A stretch of DNA of 13,771 nucleotides from assembly GCA_046289975.1 (NCBI GenBank), contig JBKBUQ010000074.1, positions 1 to 13,771 on the forward strand, read 5' to 3'. How positions within the stretch are numbered: the stretch's first letter is position 1; every line of letters starts with the position of its first letter. Shown here in pieces: positions 7,964-13,771 of the stretch. Under the pieces are notes generated by a model. The model was not told the origin of the DNA. It saw only the letters and a list, made by a program, of their open reading frames with translations, and did not search any database. Source of the DNA: UBA2798 sp046289975. GTDB taxonomy: Bacteria > Bacteroidota > Bacteroidia > Flavobacteriales_D > UBA2798. Position numbers and translations under genes: made by a program.

Positions 7964-9123
7964 TAGCTTACACGTAAACGTTGACCAATTCTTAAACGGG
8001 TTCTTGTAGAAATATTGTTCATTTCACAAAGCTGTGTAACTGTTAATCCATACCGTGTTGCAATTTTATGGGGATAATCTCCGCGTTCTACTGTGTGAAA
8101 GTGTACCCCAACCGGTGTGCAAACATATGATGTTCTCATTTTACGGATCATCAAGGTATCGCTTAGCAACTTTCCTTCCCGGAAATCAATCACATTGGAA
8201 GGATTCAGTGGTATGTTTTTGTATCGGATCTCGAAATGAAGATGACTTCCGGTTGAATTCCCTGTGCTTCCGCCAAGGCCCAATAATTGACCGGCATTAA
8301 CAGTCTGACCGCTTTTTACACTTATCCTCGCCATGTGGGCATAAAGCGTTTCTAATCCGTTGTAGTGACGCACAATTACTACTTTGCCATAGCCGGAATA
8401 ATTTTTTGCCATTCTTACAACTCCATCAAATGCACAAGGGATACTGTCCCACTGATCAAGTTCGATGTCGACACCATTATGGTTTTTGCCATCTCTCCAA
8501 CCAAATGGTGAACCAACACGGATGCCGTATTTGCGAATGGTTTGATCGCTGACCGGTCGGTGATATCCGAATGCGTTGGAATTTAAATGAATAAGAAAAA
8601 GGGTGTCAAACAGATCCAATGGAATGTTCTGATTGAAGGGATGAGCATTGTCCCAGGTTTGCGAATAAAGCTCTTCAGATGGAAATTTATTTTTGACCGA
8701 TTTAATTTGCAGCAATGGTATTGATGAGGATGCAATAAATTCCTTGCTGTGGAGAAGGAGTAAATTAAGTTCGTTTACAAGTCCATACGGAATACTGTCA
8801 AGACTGAAGAGTGAATCGAGTGTAAATTCGATTTCAGCTTTTTTCTTTTTCCTGATCGATGCATAAAAAAGCAAACCATTCACCGTGGCCGATTCTTCCG
8901 GAATTACTGAAAGGGAGTCAATCAATTTAGCAAGATCGGCATCGCTGAGATCCGATTGACCTGCAAGTAAAAATTCTTCTCCATAGGTTACTTCTGCCGG
9001 TAATGTGTCATTCTCTTCATCTCCATTATGGGCAATTGTGTGGTTTTCCACTTCCCTGGTTAGTGAAGTAAATAAAACCAGACAAAGGCCTGTAATAAGG
9101 AATCCGAAAATTTTTCTTTTCAT
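7963..9123 (-). CDS. M23 family metallopeptidase with C-terminal LysM domain
   Basis: This 386-aa protein is a probable zinc endopeptidase acting on peptidoglycan cross-bridges or stem peptides. The N-terminus has a hydrophobic segment (about 6-20) that acts as a signal peptide or anchor. Residues about 40-195 are of unknown family. The M23 domain spans about 196-312 and keeps the full LytM-type set: HNGVD (H215, D219), LYAH (H263) and HLH (H294, H296). H215, D219 and H296 would bind zinc, and H263 and H294 would be catalytic. A LysM-like module ends the protein (about 343-386: VERGDYPHKIATRYGLTVTQ, then a RLRIGQRLRVS close). LysM usually precedes M23 in NlpD-type proteins, so the order is reversed here. 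The start abuts the previous stop (TAG|ATG). An intact active site argues for a real hydrolase rather than an EnvC-like activator. Confidence 0.93.
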   Translation of the reverse strand: MKRKIFGFLITGLCLVLFTSLTREVENHTIAHNGDEENDTLPAEVTYGEEFLLAGQSDLSDADLAKLIDSLSVIPEESATVNGLLFYASIRKKKKAEIEFTLDSLFSLDSIPYGLVNELNLLLLHSKEFIASSSIPLLQIKSVKNKFPSEELYSQTWDNAHPFNQNIPLDLFDTLFLIHLNSNAFGYHRPVSDQTIRKYGIRVGSPFGWRDGKNHNGVDIELDQWDSIPCAFDGVVRMAKNYSGYGKVVIVRHYNGLETLYAHMARISVKSGQTVNAGQLLGLGGSTGNSTGSHLHFEIRYKNIPLNPSNVIDFREGKLLSDTLMIRKMRTSYVCTPVGVHFHTVERGDYPHKIATRYGLTVTQLCEMNNISTRTRLRIGQRLRVS

Positions 9124-9468
9124 CTATTTATTGGAATACACCAATCCTATTATGGTGAAAACAAGTACAACAAAAAGGAGGATTAAAATGAAATACCGAA
9201 ATCCTTTATGGTTAATGAAAGGTTCTCTCGTTTTCCCAATTACAAAAAAGTTGAGGTGTTCAGCTTGTTTACGGTGTTTTTTATGGACGCCAAACAAATA
9301 AATTGTTTTTTCACCATGTTGCTCTACAACGGATTCAAAAGTGATTTTATGTTCTTCGAGCAATCCGGTTAGCTTTTCGGCTTGTTCTTTTTTAAAGTAA
9401 TGTATCACCAGATACCGGTTGTCGGTAGGGTGGTCGTAATAATTGGTAATGCGAAATAGTTCTTCCAT
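9124..9468 (-). CDS. Small protein with C-terminal membrane anchor, DUF2007-like fold possible
   Basis: This 114-aa protein has a soluble N-terminal part (about 1-90) and one hydrophobic segment near the end (about 92-110, FRYFILILLFVVLVFTIIGL) followed by YSNK. That makes it tail-anchored with the soluble part probably cytoplasmic; no signal peptide is visible. The soluble part reads strand-helix-strand-strand-helix (YLVIHYF, EQAEKLTGLLEEH, TFESVVEQ, TIYLFGVH, HRKQAEHLN). This resembles the small ferredoxin-like proteins annotated as DUF2007 or putative signal-transducing proteins. That resemblance is my inference from topology and is not certain. The gene lies 15 bp after the lipoprotein stop, with a GAGGGAG purine stretch as a plausible ribosome-binding site, and its stop abuts the M23 start. 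Function unknown. Confidence 0.75.
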   Translation of the reverse strand: MEELFRITNYYDHPTDNRYLVIHYFKKEQAEKLTGLLEEHKITFESVVEQHGEKTIYLFGVHKKHRKQAEHLNFFVIGKTREPFINHKGFRYFILILLFVVLVFTIIGLVYSNK

Positions 9469-9483
9469 TGTTACTCCCTCTGC

Positions 9484-10350
9484 TTAATGGCTGATGATTT
9501 CGCCAACAATAGCTGTATTCCCCACTTTTCCTTTGTAAATGGATGTCCTTGTTTTTTCAATTAAAGCCAATCCATCTTCGGAATCACGAATAAATTTTCC
9601 TTTACCGTATACATAAAGTGTGTCATTGGAAAAAGTTGCGGGACTAACTGCACTGAAATCTCCTATGAATTTTTTTTTCTCCAGGTCATACACATACTCA
9701 GTTCCTACAATATCTGTTGAATGCTCCATTACAAGATAACGATTGCCTAGAATAATTTCATAATTCGTCCATAAACCATCTTCTTCAATAGGAGGGAGCT
9801 GATTCAGTTTCAGTTTTGGAATTCGGATCAGATTCCCCAAACTGTCAATAATAACAAGTTCATGAAAGGGAGGGGCCTGCATGTTTTGTGATCGGATCAC
9901 CAGGCATTCGGAGCCATAGAAATTTGTGAATGCAGTTGTTCCGGCCTGAAGGGGATTGAGATCCACAAACTGGATCAACTCTTTTTTTTCATCCTGTGAA
10001 AAAACAGCAAGGTAATTGGAGAGATTATTGGTAAGGAGAAATCCTTTGAACGATTTTTTTGCATCTGCCATTCCAATCGTTCTTACCGTAAACATAGGAC
10101 TCCCAGGAAAATCGCTGCTTTTTCCGAATAATTCCGTGCATACCGTTTCCGGAATTTCAGAGGAATTTCCCTTAAGGTATAATTGCTCAAACTGAGAATA
10201 TGCTTCTGTAGAGTTAAGCTCCGGAACGGAATCAACATGAGTCGAAACAGAATCCTCTGATGAGGTGTTTCCGGGTTGCGGTGCGCTGGTTTGGCAGGAT
10301 TGCATTGCAAGTGCCAACAACAAAAAACCTGTAAATTTTCTTTTCATCAT
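9484..10350 (-). CDS. Predicted lipoprotein, function unknown
   Basis: The protein has 288 residues if started at the ATG at 10350, which overlaps the nitroreductase stop as ATGA. A TTG three codons further upstream (10359) would also be in frame, but the ATG is the better choice. The N-terminus MMKRKFTGFLLLALAMQSC is a lipoprotein signal peptide with the lipid-carrying cysteine at residue 19. A low-complexity linker rich in Ser, Thr and Pro follows (about 20-47). The rest (about 48-288) is predicted beta-rich, with strands such as SNYLAVFS, HELVIIDS, RYLVMEH, TEYVYDL and TLYVYGK. These hint at a propeller or all-beta fold without a repeat I can define. No catalytic motif is evident. Membership in an operon with a peptidoglycan hydrolase suggests an envelope role. 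Confidence 0.85.
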   Translation of the reverse strand: MMKRKFTGFLLLALAMQSCQTSAPQPGNTSSEDSVSTHVDSVPELNSTEAYSQFEQLYLKGNSSEIPETVCTELFGKSSDFPGSPMFTVRTIGMADAKKSFKGFLLTNNLSNYLAVFSQDEKKELIQFVDLNPLQAGTTAFTNFYGSECLVIRSQNMQAPPFHELVIIDSLGNLIRIPKLKLNQLPPIEEDGLWTNYEIILGNRYLVMEHSTDIVGTEYVYDLEKKKFIGDFSAVSPATFSNDTLYVYGKGKFIRDSEDGLALIEKTRTSIYKGKVGNTAIVGEIISH

Positions 10351-10931
10351 TCCATCCAATCGGTTACATACTCAATAGGACGACGTTGTCCCTTGGGCCA
10401 TTCTCCTTTTGGATAACCAATATAGAAAAATCCGAGGCATTTATCCTGAGCGCCCAATCCGAGATACTCTTTCATTCCCTCCGAATAAGTCATCCCCCCT
10501 GATCCCCAATAGGAAGCCAGTCCATACGCAGTACAGGTCAAGTACATGTTCTGCACAGCACAAGCCACCGCCTCCACTTCTTCTATCTCCGGAATTTTTC
10601 CTGCCTCGTTGCGCTTCATGCAAATGGCAATTATGACTGAAGAAAGTAGTGGACGATCTTTAAGTTTGGAATATTTCCCGGGATCAAAATCAGTCTCATT
10701 CACCGATGCTTTGTATAATTCTGCGTGTGCTTCACCAAATTTTGCGATCGAATCACCCATAAATACTTTAAACCTCCAAGGTTGTGTCATTCCATGATTG
10801 GGAGCCCAGATGGCATTGTTCAATATTTTCTCTACGATTTCACGCGGAACTTTTCGGTCACCGAAAAACTCCGGCGCAATGGTTCGGCGGTCTTGAATTA
10901 CTGCTGTTATTTCACTTAAGTTGTACTTCAT
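10347..10931 (-). CDS. Nitroreductase family protein, YdjA-like
   Basis: This complete 194-aa cytoplasmic flavoenzyme is expected to bind FMN and use NAD(P)H. The nitroreductase signature is present: an RR pair at 15-16 for the FMN phosphate, the APNHGMTQPWRF block at 43-54, a Cys-Ala-Val-Gln-Asn helix near 124-128, the glycine-rich WGSGG at 142-146, and a final LGFFYIGYP strand at 166-174. The length and the P-(N/D)-HG-x-x-QPWRF pattern fit the small YdjA-type group better than NfsA or NfsB. The physiological substrate of that group is unknown. It leads the operon, and its stop overlaps the lipoprotein start by four bases. Redox enzymes of this type rarely share an obvious pathway with envelope proteins, so the link may be only transcriptional. 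Confidence 0.93.
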   Translation of the reverse strand: MKYNLSEITAVIQDRRTIAPEFFGDRKVPREIVEKILNNAIWAPNHGMTQPWRFKVFMGDSIAKFGEAHAELYKASVNETDFDPGKYSKLKDRPLLSSVIIAICMKRNEAGKIPEIEEVEAVACAVQNMYLTCTAYGLASYWGSGGMTYSEGMKEYLGLGAQDKCLGFFYIGYPKGEWPKGQRRPIEYVTDWME

Positions 10932-10948
10932 CTGTTCCGGCTTTTTTA

Positions 10949-10956
10949 CAAAATTA
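10949..10956 (-). promoter_or_regulatory. Candidate -7 promoter element for the five-gene operon
   Basis: Read on the minus strand this is TAATTTTG, an exact TAnnTTTG match. Transcription would start about 10 nt before the nitroreductase ATG at 10931, giving a short leader. No TTG sits at the expected distance upstream, so support comes only from the -7 match and its position. Confidence 0.4.
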
Positions 10957-11017
10957 GGACTTGATCAGCATCACCCGATTTTATTTCCATTTTATTCAAA
11001 ATACCTGCTTTGTGGTA

Positions 11018-11048
11018 TTGTCTGAACATGTTGCCCATTCTACTTTCG
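11018..11048 (+). promoter_or_regulatory. Candidate promoter for the TonB-dependent receptor
   Basis: A TTG at 11018-11020 is followed after 20 bp by TACTTTCG at 11041-11048, which matches TAnnTTTG at all but one fixed position. Spacing and order fit the Bacteroidota -33/-7 promoter. The leader would be about 30 nt. An AAGGA at 11081-11085 touches the ATG directly, too close to work as a normal Shine-Dalgarno site. Confidence 0.45.
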
Positions 11049-11085
11049 TGTCGTAATTTATAATTAATCTAAACAAAAATAAGGA

Positions 11086-13314
11086 ATGAAGTTTTGTCTT
11101 ATACCGGTCTGTTTATCAGTAGCTTTAACTGTTAATGCACAAGTTGAAGAACCGGATACTATAACGGTTTTGTCGGAAGTAACCATCCTGGGTAAAAACA
11201 CCAATACCCTACCCGGATCCGGAGCAGTAATTGATGCCAGAAAACTTTCACAATTCAACCAACCGGACATAAATAAGGTACTTAGGACAGTGCCTGGTGT
11301 AAATGTAAGAGATGAAGAAGGCTTTGGCTTGCGTCCAAACATCGGGTTAAGGGGAACACAGGTTAACCGAAGTGCAAAAATTACACTAATGGAAGATGGA
11401 GTGCTGATGGCACCTGCTCCCTATGCAGATCCTTCTGCCTATTGCTTTCCCACTTTTGCGCGTATGGAAAGCGTGGAAGTGTTGAAAGGAAGCAGTCAGA
11501 TCAAATATGGTCCTTATACAATTGGGGGTGCATTAAACTTAATATCCACTTCAATTCCCAACGCATTCAGAGGCTTCGCCCAATTTTCTTATGGGAGTTT
11601 TGGCACGAATCAGCAACGAATCTGGATGGGTGACAGTCATAAGAATTTCGATTATGTTTTTGAAGTGAGCCGTATTGCCAGTAATGGATTTAAGGAATTG
11701 GACAACAAGGGTAATACAGGATTTGATCGCAGAGATGTGATGGGTAAAATGAGATGGCATACCGACGTATCCGCTAAGGTACAGCAGTCACTTACTATGA
11801 AGTTTGTAAACATGACTGAGCAGGGAAATGAATCGTATCTCGGTCTTACGTTTGATGATTTTAAAGCCAATCCAAACAGAAGGTATTCTGCTACGCAAAA
11901 GGATATTCTGGACATGAAACATCATCATGTTTCTTTAACTCATTCCATTTCTCCTGTGAAAGGATTTTCGATTGTAACTACGGGTTACTATGCGAGTACA
12001 TTCAGAGACTGGGCACGTGTAAATACAATTGCAGGAAAAAGCATCAATGCTATCCTTGCTGACCCTGTTGCAAATGATACTGCATACCAGGTTATGACCG
12101 GGAATGAAAATGGTACAGTTGCTTATCAAAGTGCTGCACGAACCTATACCGTAAAGGGTATTCAGACCAATCTGAAGTATGAACTTCTAACGGGTTCGGT
12201 CAAGCATACATTTCAGGCCGGAGTTCGTTATCATGAGGATCAGGCGGATCGCTATGCAACACGTTCTACTTACAATATGCTCAACGGGACAATGATTCTG
12301 ACTACACCGGGTGTTACAGGTAATAATGAAAATCAGATACGTGGCGCAAAAAGTGTAGCCAGTTTTTTTCAGTACGATATTAATTTCAAAAAACTAACAG
12401 TAAGTCCCGGAATTCGCCATGAGCAGATCACCTTTGATATCATGAATTATGGTACTTCAGACAATGCCCGTTTGGGAACAGCCTTGAAAACTGCATCTAA
12501 TCAACTTTCAATTTTACTTCCCGGAATAGGAATTAATTATGCTATTAAAAATTATATGAGTGTTTTTGGTGGAGCTCATAAAGGATTCTCTCCTCCCGGA
12601 ATGCCTTCTACAACCACAACAGAACAGGCAAAAGTAGAAAGCGCGATGAATTATGAATTGGGTTATCGTTATAACAAAAACGGGTTGAAAACACAGGTTG
12701 TAGGTTTTTATAACGATTATGATAATATTCTTGGATCAGATAATGTTTCAGGTGGAGGAGCAGGAACAGGTGATATGTACAATGCCGGAAATGCAACGAT
12801 TATGGGAGCAGAAATAAGCATTGAATACAATATCCTTTCGCGGTTAAATAAAGAAAACAATATACGTATGCCATTGGGAATTGCGTACACATATACAGAT
12901 GCCAAATTTGATGAAACATTTATAAACGCAGGTGGCGATTGGGGGACAGGAATAATCAATCAAGGTGATTATATTCCATTTATTACTCCGCTTTTGTTTA
13001 CAACAACATTGGGTGTTGAGACGAATAAATTCAATGCTACACTTATTTCAAGATATGTGGGCGATACCCGTACAACCCCTGGTCAGGGTGAATTGATCAG
13101 GCCGGGTGAAAATGTTAGGTATAGTGAAGTGAACACTATTGCGGGATACTGGGTGTTCGATTTAAGCGCGAATTACAGATTTTATCAGGGTGTGTCAGTA
13201 TATTTGTCGGCTAACAATTTATTGAACACAAAATATATTGTTGCAAACCTTCCGCAAGGATATAGACCGGGAATGCCATTTGCTGTAAATGTTGGATTAA
13301 AGGCAAACTTTTAA
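11086..13314 (+). CDS. TonB-dependent outer-membrane receptor, FecA-like
   Basis: This 742-aa receptor is likely to import an iron chelate or similar compound. Signal peptide at residues 1-18 (VNA before QVEE). The mature N-terminus is short and leads straight to a TonB-box-like DTITVLSEV (24-32), so there is no FecA-type signalling domain and no N-terminal carboxypeptidase-regulatory-like domain common in Bacteroidota SusC proteins. The plug (about 40-155) carries VLRTVPGVNVRDEEG, RPNIGLRGT, LMEDGVLMAPAPYADPSAY, VEVLKGSSQIKYGP and GGALNLIST, the pattern of Fe(III)-dicitrate-type receptors. A 22-strand barrel follows, ending NLLNTKYI, GYRPGMP and a terminal Phe at 742. No SusD, TonB or regulator gene is next to it, so the substrate is inferred from family resemblance only. 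It appears to be a single-gene unit, ended by a hairpin. Confidence 0.93.
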   Translation: MKFCLIPVCLSVALTVNAQVEEPDTITVLSEVTILGKNTNTLPGSGAVIDARKLSQFNQPDINKVLRTVPGVNVRDEEGFGLRPNIGLRGTQVNRSAKITLMEDGVLMAPAPYADPSAYCFPTFARMESVEVLKGSSQIKYGPYTIGGALNLISTSIPNAFRGFAQFSYGSFGTNQQRIWMGDSHKNFDYVFEVSRIASNGFKELDNKGNTGFDRRDVMGKMRWHTDVSAKVQQSLTMKFVNMTEQGNESYLGLTFDDFKANPNRRYSATQKDILDMKHHHVSLTHSISPVKGFSIVTTGYYASTFRDWARVNTIAGKSINAILADPVANDTAYQVMTGNENGTVAYQSAARTYTVKGIQTNLKYELLTGSVKHTFQAGVRYHEDQADRYATRSTYNMLNGTMILTTPGVTGNNENQIRGAKSVASFFQYDINFKKLTVSPGIRHEQITFDIMNYGTSDNARLGTALKTASNQLSILLPGIGINYAIKNYMSVFGGAHKGFSPPGMPSTTTTEQAKVESAMNYELGYRYNKNGLKTQVVGFYNDYDNILGSDNVSGGGAGTGDMYNAGNATIMGAEISIEYNILSRLNKENNIRMPLGIAYTYTDAKFDETFINAGGDWGTGIINQGDYIPFITPLLFTTTLGVETNKFNATLISRYVGDTRTTPGQGELIRPGENVRYSEVNTIAGYWVFDLSANYRFYQGVSVYLSANNLLNTKYIVANLPQGYRPGMPFAVNVGLKANF

Positions 13315-13325
13315 CTTCTGTTCAA

Positions 13326-13363
13326 ACCTGCATTATTCACCTTTTCTGTGGGTAATTGCAGGT
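13326..13363. terminator. Hairpin between convergent genes, possible bidirectional terminator
   Basis: The left arm ACCTGCA (13326-13332) pairs with TGCAGGT (13357-13363). The stem continues with TTATTCAC (13333-13340) against GTGGGTAA (13348-13355), including two G-U pairs and one bulged T at 13356, around a 7-nt CTTTTCT loop. It begins 12 bp after the receptor stop and ends 41 bp before the rarA stop. Neither side has a long U tract, so efficient intrinsic termination is uncertain. Confidence 0.55.
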
Positions 13364-13404
13364 GGGAAAAGAAATAAGACATTTGTTTGGCGAACGGCGC
13401 TTGA

Positions 13405-13771
13405 TTAATACCCGTATTTTTCTTTCCACCGTGCTTTTAACCAGGTACGAATTTCTTCCTCACGTTTGTTGTTGCCGGGATTGTAAATTTTTGTTCCACT
13501 AATTGCCTCCGGTAAAAATTCCTGTTCCGCAAAATTACCCTTGTAAGAATGTGCGTATTTGTATTTTTCACCGTATCCCAATTCTTTCATTAAGCGCGTT
13601 GGTGCATTGCGTATGGAGAGGGGTACAGACAGACTTCCGGTTGTGCGGACTAATTCCTGTGCTGCATTAATGGCTTCATAGGATGCGTTGCTTTTTGGCG
13701 AAGTAGCAAGAAACAGTGCGCACTGCGACAGAATTATTCTCGACTCCGGCCAACCTACCATACTCACTGCC
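13405..13771 (-). CDS. rarA: Replication-associated recombination protein A (RarA/MgsA), C-terminal part
   Basis: About 122 C-terminal residues are present; the gene runs off the right edge, so the AAA+ ATPase domain is outside the window. The visible part is the family's tetramerisation and C-terminal region: VGWPESRIILSQCALFLATS, then SPKSNASYEAI, IRNAPTRLMKELGYG, YKYAHSYKGNFAEQEFLPE, and a KARWKEKYGY end. RarA is a clamp-loader-related ATPase that acts at stalled replication forks. The in-frame GTG at 13767 is an internal valine codon and not a start. The gene converges with the TonB-dependent receptor, and the two appear unrelated. Confidence 0.93.
   Translation of the reverse strand, partial: AVSMVGWPESRIILSQCALFLATSPKSNASYEAINAAQELVRTTGSLSVPLSIRNAPTRLMKELGYGEKYKYAHSYKGNFAEQEFLPEAISGTKIYNPGNNKREEEIRTWLKARWKEKYGY

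Larger units (their letters stand above)
10932..11085. promoter_or_regulatory. Divergent intergenic region between the nitroreductase operon and the TonB-dependent receptor
   Basis: This 154-bp AT-rich region separates two genes transcribed away from each other, so promoters for both should lie here. One candidate was found for each direction and is listed separately. No convincing Fur-type inverted repeat, riboswitch or long palindrome was seen. Confidence 0.7.

Noticed and set aside
9082..9087. Cys14 of the M23 protein as a lipoprotein cysteine
   Set aside because: The cysteine sits inside the hydrophobic core (TGLC followed by LVLF), not after it, so a lipobox is unlikely.
10351..10359. 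Upstream TTG as start of the lipoprotein
   Set aside because: It adds only three residues before an ATG that overlaps the previous stop as ATGA, and the ATG start gives a clean lipoprotein signal peptide.
11051..11075. Fur-type operator upstream of the receptor
   Set aside because: The stretch is AT-rich but forms no convincing inverted repeat or match to the usual 19-bp box.
10347..13314. Functional link between nitroreductase and receptor as an iron-reduction pair
   Set aside because: They are divergent with separate candidate promoters, and nothing in the nitroreductase points to ferric reductase activity.

Overview
The window looks like a chromosomal segment from a member of the Bacteroidota. 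The evidence is a type IX secretion (T9SS) cargo protein with a gliding-motility-type (type B) C-terminal domain, its adjacent PorP/SprF-family partner, a PD40 beta-propeller protein of the kind usually fused to OmpA, and candidate promoters of the Bacteroidota TAnnTTTG type. Shine-Dalgarno signals are weak and the base composition is moderately AT-rich. I cannot fix the order or genus from the sequence.

Layout, right to left for the minus-strand genes. (1) Positions 13405-13771 hold the C-terminal part of the replication-associated AAA+ ATPase RarA (minus, 5' end outside the window). (2) Positions 11086-13314 hold a lone FecA-like TonB-dependent receptor on the plus strand. It converges on rarA, and a long hairpin lies between the two stops. 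(3) A 154-bp divergent intergenic region (10932-11085) carries a candidate promoter in each direction. (4) Positions 10931 down to 7226 hold a very compact five-gene minus-strand operon: YdjA-like nitroreductase, lipoprotein, small tail-anchored protein, M23 peptidase with a C-terminal LysM, and a small outer-membrane barrel. Three of its four junctions overlap or abut (ATGA, TAG|ATG, TAATG). (5) After a 127-bp gap with its own -7-like element comes a second minus-strand operon: a 1706-aa beta-helix/SprB-repeat surface protein, PorP/SprF, and a PD40 protein that runs off the left edge.

How the genes work together: the left-hand operon reads as one T9SS type B export-and-anchoring unit. The giant protein is the cargo, PorP/SprF its likely dedicated outer-membrane partner, and the PD40 (probably OmpA) protein a periplasmic or peptidoglycan-linked companion. 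The central operon is mostly cell-envelope proteins (lipoprotein, peptidoglycan hydrolase, barrel, membrane-anchored small protein) led by a flavin enzyme; its joint function is unknown to me. The receptor and rarA look like independent neighbours.

No tRNA, rRNA, CRISPR array, insertion sequence or prophage feature was seen, and no gene-free stretch exceeds about 155 bp. I did not find a clearly unprecedented system. The most worthwhile leads are the two-block beta-helix cargo with its partner and the uncharacterised envelope operon.
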